Shown here: positions 9,278 through 17,144 of the stretch, in pieces | Layout: each line of letters starts with the position of its first letter | Position numbering within the stretch: position 1 is the stretch's first letter | NCBI GenBank assembly: GCA_024276825.1 | Contig: JAJRWI010000080.1 | Span: forward strand, 1 to 36,275 | Direction: 5' to 3' | Source of the DNA: an archaeon | GTDB lineage: Archaea; Asgardarchaeota; Thorarchaeia; Thorarchaeales; Thorarchaeaceae | Length of the DNA: 36,275 bases | Notes under the pieces: model-generated | What the model saw: the letters and a program-made list of their open reading frames with translations, nothing else | What the model was told of the DNA's origin: nothing | Databases searched by the model: none | Translations under genes and position numbers: made by a program

Positions 9278-9286
9278 CAACTGTAG

Positions 9287-9305
9287 AGTTATTGTAGGAA
9301 TAACT
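9287..9305 (+). other. short hairpin just after pfkA
   Basis: A perfect 7-bp inverted repeat (AGTTATT / AATAACT) with a 5-nt loop begins 10 nt after the pfkA stop. No T-run follows. It may be a processing or termination structure, or the edge of the insert discussed for 9278-9999. Confidence 0.4.
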
Positions 9306-9446
9306 TGGATTTAGATATAAGTAAGGCATCAAAGGTTGTTCCACAAGGCGGATATCATAACATCTCGAAGGGCAATTAATTAATAGAAGCTGAAAATAAA
9401 GGATAATAGATTAAAATATGGATACCACTCCCTTTTTGCTTTTTCC

Positions 9447-9829
9447 ATGACTCTGATCGTGGAAATCGGATCTACTATTACATATGCTTTATTGAATAGA
9501 GGGGTCGACAATGGCAATGGTACTTTGAAAAGCATAACACTCCTACTCAAGATACATGGTTTGAGCTATACTGAGCATGGACCGATTATTATCACCTCAA
9601 ACTCAGACTTTGTTACTCAAGGATGGGCAGGATCAAGGACTAAGGCAGATCCATACATCATTGGGAGCTAAACATTATAGCAGATGGTGATTGCATATCT
9701 ATCTCAAATACTGATGTGTACTTTGTGATTCGCAATAAGCGAAAATTCAGGGTGAGTTCATCGGGCCATAAGTTATATTCTTCAGAAACAGATATTCTCA
9801 AACTAAATATATTCATCATAGAATGTTAA
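9447..9829 (+). pseudogene. decayed fragment of a right-handed beta-helix repeat protein
   Basis: The first frame (9447-9671) ends in IIITSNSDFVTQGW, AGSRTKADPYIIG, then a stop. The protein resumes in another frame from about 9665: ELNIIADGDCISIS, then NTDVYFVIRN, before similarity fades near 9745; that frame closes at 9829. Joined, these match the N-terminal part of secreted right-handed beta-helix (NosD/PbH1-like) proteins, with the pattern PIxIxxNxDF...GW.G.GT..DPYIIEGL.I...G..I.I.NT. The signal peptide and the later repeats are missing. I conclude it is a frameshifted, truncated remnant. The family is surface-located and is often present in many copies in Asgard and methanogen genomes. 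This stretch is more AT-rich than its neighbours. Confidence 0.75.
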
Positions 9830-9937
9830 TTTCATGTTTATTTTCACCATTTACACACATTTCATTTGATAATGGAATGAATATGTGAACTTATTATCAC
9901 ACATGTGATGTAATTTATGACCACTTATTACGAAAAC

Positions 9938-9999
9938 ACATTCACCAAGAAGAAATTGATGAGTGGATGTTCAAACTGGTTGATGAACTGTCAGTTTAA
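9938..9999 (+). pseudogene. frameshifted duplicate of the pfkA 3' end
   Basis: This stretch aligns with the last 66 nt of pfkA (9212-9277): about 50 of 62 positions match by eye, with one 4-nt deletion. It encodes TFTKK, then after the frameshift IDEWMFKLVDELSV and a TAA stop, against TFTKKKPIDQWLFSLVDELSI in the intact gene. Most differences fall in third codon positions or are conservative, so the two tails diverged while both were coding. It is on the same strand, 660 nt downstream, separated by the beta-helix remnant, and no other part of pfk is recognisable. The rest of 9278-10084 (9306-9446, 9830-9937, 10000-10084) is AT-rich and holds no gene I can support. Confidence 0.85.
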
Positions 10000-10084
10000 T
10001 AGCAGAATGATATCTAGATGAGGCCTTTATTGCAGATTATGACAATGCTTATATTGCAACAGGTTACCGAGTTACTAGAACACA

Positions 10085-10366
10085 ATGTCAACAGTAAAAT
10101 TTGATTTTCAAGACGAATTGGAAGAACTCCAGGTCAGAATATTTATGGACACCCGAAAGAAACTCTCAAAAAAGGAGTTGCTTGAATTAATATTTCAAAT
10201 TGGAATTGAAAATTATGACAAGATAGTAAAAAGAGTGTTATCAAGCAAAAGGCCCCTTGATAATAAGACAATCAAGAAGGTACTGTCAATGGCAGAGGAT
10301 CTTGGTCCCGGCAGTGAAGACCTCTCGCTAAGGGTTGATGATATTGTTTATGGAACTGATGAGTAA
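10085..10366 (+). CDS. probable VapB-like antitoxin
   Basis: A 93-residue, mostly helical, charged protein. Its last base is shared with the start of the PIN-domain gene (TAATG junction), the classic arrangement of an antitoxin followed by its toxin. No sequence motif that I recognise proves the family; the assignment rests on size, position and overlap. The N-terminal FDFQDELEELQVRI followed by helices could be a DNA-binding and dimerisation part, with the C-terminal tail (about 55-93) wrapping the toxin. No Shine-Dalgarno; TATATT near 10050 suggests a promoter and a leaderless message. The pair sits directly after the pfk-tail remnant, in keeping with a mobile or accessory stretch. Confidence 0.6.
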   Translation: MSTVKFDFQDELEELQVRIFMDTRKKLSKKELLELIFQIGIENYDKIVKRVLSSKRPLDNKTIKKVLSMAEDLGPGSEDLSLRVDDIVYGTDE

Positions 10367-10785
10367 TGTCAGTATTAATTGATAGTAATGTCCTAATTGC
10401 ATTGATCAATAAACGAGATAGACTGCATTCTAAAGCTAAAGAATTGCTTGACAAAATTGCAAAATTGGAAAGCGCCTATCTTATCACAATTGATTATGTG
10501 TTAGATGAAGTCCTAACAACACTATGGAAGCACACTAAGAACAAGAGTGTTGTGAAAAAGGCTTACAATCTGATATGCAACAACCCAGATTTTATCACTT
10601 TGGAATTCATTTCAGAACTGATGATTAGTAACGCATGGGACATATGGTCGAAATACGCAGAGTGGCCAAATAAACCACTTAGTTTTACTGATTGTTGTAT
10701 CGTTTCATTCATAAAGAAAAATAGAATCAAGAATATTGCAACATTTGATTCAGATTTTAATGGACTTGTAAACATAATTAAATAG
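10366..10785 (+). CDS. PIN-domain ribonuclease, VapC-like toxin
   Basis: A 139-residue single-domain PIN protein. The acidic catalytic residues are in place: Asp6 (LIDSNVLIAL), Glu48 (LDEVLTT), Asp109 (SFTDCCIVSF) and Asp128/Asp130 (ATFDSDF). These bind the metal ions used to cut RNA; VapC toxins typically cleave tRNA or rRNA and stop growth until bound by VapB. The length and the overlap with the small gene upstream support a toxin-antitoxin module. All key residues are intact, so it looks functional. Confidence 0.85.
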   Translation: MSVLIDSNVLIALINKRDRLHSKAKELLDKIAKLESAYLITIDYVLDEVLTTLWKHTKNKSVVKKAYNLICNNPDFITLEFISELMISNAWDIWSKYAEWPNKPLSFTDCCIVSFIKKNRIKNIATFDSDFNGLVNIIK

Positions 10786-10900
10786 AATTCTTGTTGGCTC
10801 AAATCAATTATTCTAGACTCATACCACAACATAGCCAAAAGTAGGGAATTAAATATCTGATAGAAGATTAATTAATGAGATAACTAAAGGAGCTTGATGT

Positions 10901-11353
10901 ATGAGGCACACCGTTCAGATGCGGCTATCAGACTTTGACGATGAGATGAATCCAATTGAGCGCTGTGATTCAACGGCGATTCCCACAGGCAAGATTTGGA
11001 AGAAGACCATAACAGAAGGCGAGTGGGTGGTCTGCAAGTTCGATGACACTGTTTTTTTCGCACAGATCATCAATGGCAGGATTCACGTGTACGGTCATGA
11101 GGCAGTCTGCAAATGGTGTGGAGACCCCTTGGCCATTCGTGATAAGAGTGTGTTCTGCAGTGGTCATTGTGGGAGGTATCAGGGTAAGGTCTCACGAGAC
11201 CTCAACAAGTATTTACACTGGGATGGCGCAACCTCATTCACTCTTCGCCATGAGATTGCACGGATCGAGGGGCTGGTCCTAGAACCGCGTGATCTCGAGC
11301 CATTGGTTTCCACGCCCCCCATTCCGTTCTATGAAGAGTTTGAAGAGGATTAA
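10901..11353 (+). CDS. Cys-rich 150-residue protein of unknown function (Rieske-like or zinc-ribbon-like)
   Basis: I do not recognise the family. The central part has short beta-type strands (EWVVCKF, FFAQIINGRIHVYG), then Cys70-x2-Cys73, a 12-residue spacer and Cys86-x2-His89-Cys90, followed by a conserved-looking GRYQGKV. The order and spacing recall a Rieske domain (C-x-H, about 15 residues, C-x2-H), but the first His is Trp72 with a Cys one residue on, so a standard Rieske cluster cannot form. A zinc site of three or four Cys/His ligands is more likely. The C-terminus is acidic. AAAGGAG lies 10 nt before the ATG. It converges with the GNAT gene. Confidence 0.55.
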   Translation: MRHTVQMRLSDFDDEMNPIERCDSTAIPTGKIWKKTITEGEWVVCKFDDTVFFAQIINGRIHVYGHEAVCKWCGDPLAIRDKSVFCSGHCGRYQGKVSRDLNKYLHWDGATSFTLRHEIARIEGLVLEPRDLEPLVSTPPIPFYEEFEED

Positions 11354-11367
11354 TTGGACTCGGTGAC

Positions 11368-12246
11368 TCATAGATTCAGTTCAAACAGCAAGAATCTCCT
11401 GTCTTTGTAATCTTCAGGGATTTCTATAAACATCTGAATCCATGTGTGAGCATTATTGCCAAGAAAGAATACAAGGCTCTCGGCAGACTCGTTCTCAGCC
11501 TCTTCGAATATTCTGGAGATTATGTCTACGAACAGGCTCTGATTATCAGCAAAGACAGAGAACACCATCGTCTTCTTGTCATTACGTTGTAACACGCCAT
11601 CAATATAGATCCCGGCAATACTACCATCATGGTCTATAATTGCTCGAAATCTGGCAGACTCTGAGAGTCGTTCTAATGACCTGAGGTCCTTTCCAAAGAA
11701 GGCCCACATGAAGGGAATGGTTTCATGATCCACAAGACCCGGGTTCTCCTGAAGAATAGAATGAAGTCGCTCAGCATCAATGATAAGGGGAACATAATTG
11801 GGACTTGATTTTGGTCTTGGCGGGAATGGATGTTCAATCCTAAAATAACCAACACTGTTCTTCTGTTGAAAACCCAGCCCAAGAGCCAGTTTCTGTGATG
11901 CAGTGTTTCTGCTGCTGGTTCCATAACGAAGTGTCTTGACTCCGACATCCTTGGCAATATCAATGATTTTCTGAACAATCTCTGTGCCATGATGCTGCTT
12001 CTGTGAGTCAGCTCTAACTCTAAGTGCTCTCACCCAGGCCTCATTTGAATTTTTGATCTGTTCTAGCCCACCAAAGCCCACAAGCTTGCCATCAACAAAC
12101 TTTCCAACAAGATGCCAAAGAGGATTACTTATCCAGCTTAAAAAAGTGCTTGGAACATAATCATCTTCCCAGACACTCTTGCTTACTTGGATGACATCTT
12201 CGAGGTCATCTGATGTCAATAGTCGAATTTCCTGATTGTTGGACAT
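11368..12246 (-). CDS. GNAT-family N-acetyltransferase, two-domain
   Basis: A 292-residue protein. The N-terminal 140 residues form a GNAT domain: central strand WVRALRVRADSQKQHHGTEI contains the acetyl-CoA pyrophosphate-binding loop (motif A, Q/R-x-x-x-G form), followed by SRNTASQKLALGLGFQ, the usual motif B. Residues 150-292 look like a second, degenerate GNAT half without a clear acetyl-CoA loop. GNAT enzymes acetylate amines on small molecules or proteins; the substrate is unknown. It is separated from phoU by 74 nt on the same strand and could read from the end of the phosphate operon. Confidence 0.75.
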   Translation of the reverse strand: MSNNQEIRLLTSDDLEDVIQVSKSVWEDDYVPSTFLSWISNPLWHLVGKFVDGKLVGFGGLEQIKNSNEAWVRALRVRADSQKQHHGTEIVQKIIDIAKDVGVKTLRYGTSSRNTASQKLALGLGFQQKNSVGYFRIEHPFPPRPKSSPNYVPLIIDAERLHSILQENPGLVDHETIPFMWAFFGKDLRSLERLSESARFRAIIDHDGSIAGIYIDGVLQRNDKKTMVFSVFADNQSLFVDIISRIFEEAENESAESLVFFLGNNAHTWIQMFIEIPEDYKDRRFLLFELNL

Positions 12247-12320
12247 GGATTTTTTCTTGGACTATATCATTTAAGAATCGAATGAAATGTGCCATTTTCG
12301 AGGAGCTTGTTCTGGCTGGG

Positions 12321-13007
12321 TCAATGTGGTGCATATGAAGAACGACCCTTGAAAGCAAGACCCAGTTTGACGCGCTTGCCAGTCGCCATATATACTGCTC
12401 TCTCAGCAATTGCGAACGCATGATCTGCCGCGCGTTCAAAGTATCTACCCACGATGATATAAAAAAGTGCCATCTGACTAATGTCTGTGCGCTTGCGGAG
12501 ATAATCAACAATCTCGTTGAACATCTCACTAGTTTCACGATCACTATCAGCCTCAAGCTTTTCCAATTGATTCAGTTGCGAGAGGTCACCTGTGAGAATT
12601 GCCTTCATACTAATCTCAAGAGTCTTTTTCGCAAGTTGGGCCAGATATGGTAATGATTCGAGCTCTTTGAAATGTTCAAGGCCGTTGCAGAGGTCTACTA
12701 TATGTGCTATCTTATAGGCATATCTTCCCACCCTGTACAGATGGTGAGAGACCTGTAAATAAGTGGCAAGAGTTCTCAGGTCTTTAGCAACGGGCTGCCT
12801 GCGTGCAATTGTCTCAATCACATTCTGTTCAACCTTCTCAGCAAGTTCATCAATATCCTCGCATTTTCGTTTCACCATAGAGGCCTCTTCATCATTCAAA
12901 TGCTTGAATGCAGTCATTGCATCCAATAATGATGACACAGCGAGTTCATAGAGCCTTTCAAGTCGTTTTGCAATCTCTTCAATGTAAATTTCAAGTTGAG
13001 TCTTCAT
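12321..13007 (-). CDS. phoU: PhoU-family phosphate regulator
   Basis: A 228-residue all-helical protein with two PhoU three-helix bundles. Conserved metal-binding type segments are visible (for example CEDIDELAEKVE, and YFERAADHAFAIAERAVYMATG near the C-terminus; E-x3-D is the usual motif). PhoU binds the Pst transporter and restrains phosphate uptake or signalling. It is the last gene of pstS-pstC-pstA-pstB-phoU, 12 nt after pstB, with GAGGAGAT before the ATG. Confidence 0.92.
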   Translation of the reverse strand: MKTQLEIYIEEIAKRLERLYELAVSSLLDAMTAFKHLNDEEASMVKRKCEDIDELAEKVEQNVIETIARRQPVAKDLRTLATYLQVSHHLYRVGRYAYKIAHIVDLCNGLEHFKELESLPYLAQLAKKTLEISMKAILTGDLSQLNQLEKLEADSDRETSEMFNEIVDYLRKRTDISQMALFYIIVGRYFERAADHAFAIAERAVYMATGKRVKLGLAFKGRSSYAPH

Positions 13008-13019
13008 TTATACATCTCC

Positions 13020-13787
13020 TCATCCTATTCGTCCAGTGATAAAGGCCTCCGTTCGGGGATCTTCAGGAGCTTCCGCAATCCTTTTGGTCTTATCGAATTC
13101 CACGAGTTCGCCAAGATAGAGAAAGGCTGCTTGGTCTGAAACTCGAAAGGCCTGTTGCACATTATGCGTAACGAGGATAATAGTATAGTCTTTCTTTAAT
13201 TGCATTATTAAATCTTCAATTTTCGCGGCACTGATTGGGTCTAATGCAGAAACGGGTTCATCCATCAACAGGATAGGAGGGTCAATGGACAATGCTCTTG
13301 CAATGCATAATCTCTGTTGTTGACCGCCTGAAAGATTCAAAGCAGGTTGGTCAAGATTGTCCTTCACTTCATCCCAGAGTGCTGCCCTTCTTAAGGTATG
13401 TTCCACAATTCTCTCAAGCTCATCTGAATCATGAAGACCATGTAGACGTGGGCCGTATGTGATATTATCACGAATACTCATCGGAAACGGATTTGGCCTT
13501 TGAAACACCATTCCTACCCTGCGTCGCAATTCATACACATCGGCATCAGGAGCATAGATGTTTTCGCCCTGAAGCATGATCTTCCCAGTCATCCTAAAAC
13601 TATCAACCAAGTCATTGAGTCGATTGATTGATCTAAGAAGAGTGCTCTTTCCACAACCACTAGGGCCCATTATTGCCGTCACTGAGCTATCCTCAAAATA
13701 ACATGTGATGTTCTTTAGAATCTGCTTCTCTCCAAACCATGTGCAGAGGTTTTCGATTTCAATGTGGTATTCATAGTCAGATTTCAT
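13020..13787 (-). CDS. pstB: phosphate ABC transporter ATP-binding protein
   Basis: A 255-residue ATPase with Walker A GPSGCGKST, the PstB-specific stretch GMVFQRPNPFPMSI, signature LNLSGGQQQRLCIARAL and Walker B ILLMDEPVSALDP, plus the switch VTHN. The SINRLND region after Walker A is also PstB-like. It powers phosphate import through PstC-PstA. Start ATG is 1 nt after the pstA stop, so translation is likely coupled. Confidence 0.96.
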   Translation of the reverse strand: MKSDYEYHIEIENLCTWFGEKQILKNITCYFEDSSVTAIMGPSGCGKSTLLRSINRLNDLVDSFRMTGKIMLQGENIYAPDADVYELRRRVGMVFQRPNPFPMSIRDNITYGPRLHGLHDSDELERIVEHTLRRAALWDEVKDNLDQPALNLSGGQQQRLCIARALSIDPPILLMDEPVSALDPISAAKIEDLIMQLKKDYTIILVTHNVQQAFRVSDQAAFLYLGELVEFDKTKRIAEAPEDPRTEAFITGRIG

Positions 13788-13788
13788 T

Positions 13789-14727
13789 TCAGACGACCCT
13801 CCGTGTGACCTTGCGTGACACTATTTGTGCAGTGGCATCGATCATTAGCACCATTATTAGAAGGGTTAATGCGGTCCCTTGTGATTTCACTTGAAGATAA
13901 GATCGTGGGTCTGATATGTAGGCCCAAATTGTATATGGCATTGATGCAACCCATGATCCCGGTCCCATCAAGTCAGTTGGCAGTCCCAAATTGTTTCCGG
14001 TGGTGAATATCAGGGGTGCAGTTTCTCCCATAATCCGTCCTAGTGAAAGAAGGATTCCTGTGATGATTCCCGGGAATGCAGCGCGTATGGTGATATTCCA
14101 TGTTGTTGACCATTTTGTTGCTCCCAGTGCAAGTGAAGCTTCTCTGAGCTCTCTTGGCACTTGCTTTAATGCCTCTTGAGTTGTTCTTAATGTGCTTGGA
14201 ATCATCATAAATGCCAGTGTGAGACCGCCAGCAACCATTCCAAGACCAATACGTAGGTAGACAACTAGGAAGACAAATCCGAATGCTCCAAATACAATGG
14301 AAGGGATTCCAGCAAGAACATCAGATGCAAATTCTATCGCACTTCTCATCAGGCCTGGCCGTGAGTATTCAGTAATATAGACAGCTCCAAATATGCTGAG
14401 CGGGATTCCAACAGCACCAGCAATCAAGATAAGAAGTAGTGTTCCCACAATCGCATTCAGAATACCTCCTGTCAGGTCACCACCGGGTGTTGTAAAGATA
14501 AACTCTAGGCCATTCCCATGGCCTGAGCTGAGAAAGATCTGAAGCCCCATAATGCCAATCTGAAAGACAATCATGAAGAAGGGTAGGATCACTATGATTA
14601 TTGCTGCAATAAGCAGAATTTTCGTCAGAAGGTCTTTGAACTTTCTCAGCTTATTTGCACTCTTGAATTTGCTCGCTTTCTTTCCCCTAGTGGCTCTAGG
14701 AGTTGGGTTTCCACTATTATTATTCAT
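13789..14727 (-). CDS. pstA: phosphate ABC transporter permease PstA
   Basis: A 312-residue permease with six predicted membrane helices after a basic 30-residue N-terminal tail. The coupling (EAA-type) loop reads REASLALGATKW, followed by RAAFPGIITG, and the RIMGETAPLIFT segment is typical of PstA. It abuts pstC exactly, with no gap, and precedes pstB by 1 nt. With PstC it makes the membrane channel for phosphate. Confidence 0.95.
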   Translation of the reverse strand: MNNNSGNPTPRATRGKKASKFKSANKLRKFKDLLTKILLIAAIIIVILPFFMIVFQIGIMGLQIFLSSGHGNGLEFIFTTPGGDLTGGILNAIVGTLLLILIAGAVGIPLSIFGAVYITEYSRPGLMRSAIEFASDVLAGIPSIVFGAFGFVFLVVYLRIGLGMVAGGLTLAFMMIPSTLRTTQEALKQVPRELREASLALGATKWSTTWNITIRAAFPGIITGILLSLGRIMGETAPLIFTTGNNLGLPTDLMGPGSWVASMPYTIWAYISDPRSYLQVKSQGTALTLLIMVLMIDATAQIVSRKVTRRVV

Positions 14728-15729
14728 CTATGCTAACCCCCTCGATTTTATGCCCCATTTAATGAGTATCTTAGCAATTGATGTGAACATTATGGACATC
14801 AATAATAAGACAAGAGCAACAGCAAACAATGCAGACCTCCATAAGGGATAGATGAATGCATAGCCAAGCTGATTTGTTATTATGCTGGTCATGACATAAG
14901 TCGGATCAAATAATGTGTAAGGAATCTGCAATGTGTTTCCAGTGACCATTAGGACTGCCATGGTCTCGCCCACAGCTCTTCCAAGTGACAAGATTATTGC
15001 AGCACCAATCCCGGGGATTGCTGCACTGAGAACAACACGAATTGCGGTTTCAGTCTTGGTTGCGCCAAGTGCAAGTGATGCCTCCCTATAGGTCCTTGGT
15101 ACTGATTGTAGTGCATCATCAGATACTGCAACAACGGTGGGCAGGAGCATTATTGCAAGAATTAAACCTCCTGCAAGTACACTTAATCCATTTTGAACAT
15201 TGAATATGGTTTCTATGGTGGGTACCAAAACAAGATATGCCCATAAGCCATAGACAATCGATGGTATAGCTGCCATCATCTCTACTATCATCCTAATTGG
15301 TCTGCGCAGAGAATTGGGACAATATTCGCTCAGAAAAACAGCTCCGCCGACCCCAAGTGGAACTGCAATTGAAATTGCAAGAATCGTACATAGAAATGAG
15401 CCAGCAATGAAAACAAGAATCCCATATTGACCATCATTTGGATTCCAAATAGGATTTGTAATTATTCCGATACCACCCTCAGGTGCTACAAAAATTGGGA
15501 AGGCTTCAATCCACAGAAAGGTGAAGATTAAAACAATTATTGAAATGCTCATTACAGTAGGAAGGAAAAGCAGAATCTTGCCGGAGATATCAATCTTTTT
15601 TGATCTAGACATCCTTTTGATGTTCTGTATTATTCGTTTCACATTCGCAACTGAACCATAGGCTCTTGTCTTAGGTTCATGAGATCCATCGGACTGTTGT
15701 TGTTTTTCATTCAGCCTGCTATCCGTCAT
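14728..15729 (-). CDS. pstC: phosphate ABC transporter permease PstC
   Basis: A 333-residue permease with six predicted helices and a hydrophilic N-terminal extension of about 48 residues. Its coupling loop is REASLALGATKTET, followed by LSAAIPGIGAAIILSLGRAVGETMAV, which is characteristic of PstC. The ATG at 15729 is preceded by GGGATAGAG. It follows pstS after a 101-nt gap, the largest within the operon, which may hold an mRNA processing site that lets the binding protein be made in excess; no strong hairpin is obvious there. Confidence 0.95.
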   Translation of the reverse strand: MTDSRLNEKQQQSDGSHEPKTRAYGSVANVKRIIQNIKRMSRSKKIDISGKILLFLPTVMSISIIVLIFTFLWIEAFPIFVAPEGGIGIITNPIWNPNDGQYGILVFIAGSFLCTILAISIAVPLGVGGAVFLSEYCPNSLRRPIRMIVEMMAAIPSIVYGLWAYLVLVPTIETIFNVQNGLSVLAGGLILAIMLLPTVVAVSDDALQSVPRTYREASLALGATKTETAIRVVLSAAIPGIGAAIILSLGRAVGETMAVLMVTGNTLQIPYTLFDPTYVMTSIITNQLGYAFIYPLWRSALFAVALVLLLMSIMFTSIAKILIKWGIKSRGLA

Positions 15730-15830
15730 TGTTCTCTATCCCTTGAATTCCTACTAAAGTGTAATGTGAATATGATTTGTTCACATTTCCATGATTACAG
15801 GTCCTCGCTCGATGTTATGCATAATGATCA

Positions 15831-16886
15831 TCAACCACTTGGAGTGAGGTTTGCTACTACACTCTCTGAATACACGAGTGCTGAGCTCCCCGAAATGGGC
15901 ACATATCCCACAGTCGAGATGTATTGCTGTCCTTGAATTAGAACCCAGTTAAGAAAGACAATGACATACCATGGAAGATAGTCGGGATTGACCAAATAAT
16001 ATAGTAATCTTGCAATTGGATATGCATGGGGGTTCGGAGAATTCATAAGACTTTGACTGGGGTCAGTCAAAGTTTCGGGCAGTGCATTGAGTACGTTCTC
16101 AAGAGTTGGAGTCACCCATTCATTATTTCCAGGATTGTAAAGGTTCACAGGTACAAGTCCTTCCATAAAGGCTAGTCCAACATAGCCAATTCCATTCTCA
16201 TCACTCTTAATTCCTTCTGCCACACTTGGATTCCCATCTACAGCAAAGATTCCTGGCGCCCAACTAATTGATTCATGATGCCCATAACGCCATTCAAACT
16301 CTGCGCCATGTGGGTTTGCATTCTCATCTGCAGTTTCAAGCCATTTTCCAAATGTTGCAGTCGTACCACTTGCATCGGATCGCACATATACATTGATGTT
16401 GCCAGAAGCCCGAACAGACACACCAAAGACTGTTTCAAACTCTTCCCAAGTTGTGACATTTCTCTGAAATATGGCGACTGCCATGTCAACATCCATCTTG
16501 AAAACCGAACCATTGACATTCTCATTGACCACGATACCCAAAGCATCCGCCGAAACGGGTAGTATAGCTATATTGGGATAATTCGCTATAAACTCTGGCT
16601 CTGGGTAGGAGCTGGACGCCCCAATATGAATCAGTCCACTCGCCACTTGAGATTGACCGAGACCAGAGCCTCCAGTCCCGGGGTTGACGGTGAAGGAAGG
16701 ATAGTCATCATGAAACTTTGCTGCCCATATTTGCGAGAGAGGATAGACAGTAGTGGATCCAGCTGTGGTTATTGTATATCGAACTGTAGGTTCCAATGAT
16801 GATATTGCGGTCGCTATTCCGACGCCTATTATTAGGCCAATTATCATACCTGAGAATAGGGATCTTCTGCTTTGACTTAGGCCCAT
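15831..16886 (-). CDS. pstS: phosphate-binding protein PstS, membrane-anchored
   Basis: Substrate-binding protein of the Pst importer, about 351 residues. The N-terminal hydrophobic stretch (about 10-30) has no lipobox Cys, so it is probably an uncleaved anchor holding the protein outside the membrane. Phosphate-binding segments are visible: TTAGSTTVYPL, GTGGSGLGQSQVASG and RSDASGTTATF. I use the ATG at 16886; a TTG at 16895 in frame is an alternative, and neither has a strong ribosome-binding site. It is the first gene of the pst operon and divergent from the AbrB-PhoU regulator, whose palindrome-bearing intergenic region probably controls both. Confidence 0.92.
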   Translation of the reverse strand: MGLSQSRRSLFSGMIIGLIIGVGIATAISSLEPTVRYTITTAGSTTVYPLSQIWAAKFHDDYPSFTVNPGTGGSGLGQSQVASGLIHIGASSSYPEPEFIANYPNIAILPVSADALGIVVNENVNGSVFKMDVDMAVAIFQRNVTTWEEFETVFGVSVRASGNINVYVRSDASGTTATFGKWLETADENANPHGAEFEWRYGHHESISWAPGIFAVDGNPSVAEGIKSDENGIGYVGLAFMEGLVPVNLYNPGNNEWVTPTLENVLNALPETLTDPSQSLMNSPNPHAYPIARLLYYLVNPDYLPWYVIVFLNWVLIQGQQYISTVGYVPISGSSALVYSESVVANLTPSG

Positions 16887-17093
16887 TTCAATCAACTCAT
16901 GCCCACTTTATCTGATTATTAAGAAGTGTGCATTGATTTCTAGTGCATGTATATGATGTAAATGTTTCATATGATAATGTAATTGTCAATAATACAAATT
17001 TATATCAGGAAAATTGAACGAGAGAGGCAAGAGCATGAATGTGAACAGTCACAGATGTGAGCAAATGCATTCCCACTAGTTTATATGAGGGCA

Positions 17094-17113
17094 TATATTG
17101 CATATGCAATATA
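17094..17113. promoter_or_regulatory. perfect 20-bp palindrome, candidate phosphate-regulator operator
   Basis: TATATTGCATATGCAATATA is a perfect 20-bp palindrome in the 258-nt divergent region between pstS and the AbrB-PhoU gene. A related CATATGAT element occurs at 16968-16975 (pstS side) and again at 17121-17128. A TATA-like TTTATATGA lies near 17080-17088, which would place the plus-strand transcription start at about 17107-17115, inside the palindrome. AbrB-type regulators bind AT-rich palindromes as dimers, so repression or autoregulation by the adjacent protein is a reasonable inference. Confidence 0.6.
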
Positions 17114-17144
17114 ATTTTGACATATGATTGCATGTGAAGTGATT

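Noticed and set aside
9278..10084. Intact mobile element between the pfk copies
   Set aside because: No transposase, integrase or terminal inverted repeats were found; only decayed gene pieces are visible.
10901..11353. True Rieske [2Fe-2S] protein
   Set aside because: The first His ligand is replaced by Trp72 and an extra Cys follows, so the standard cluster could not be bound.
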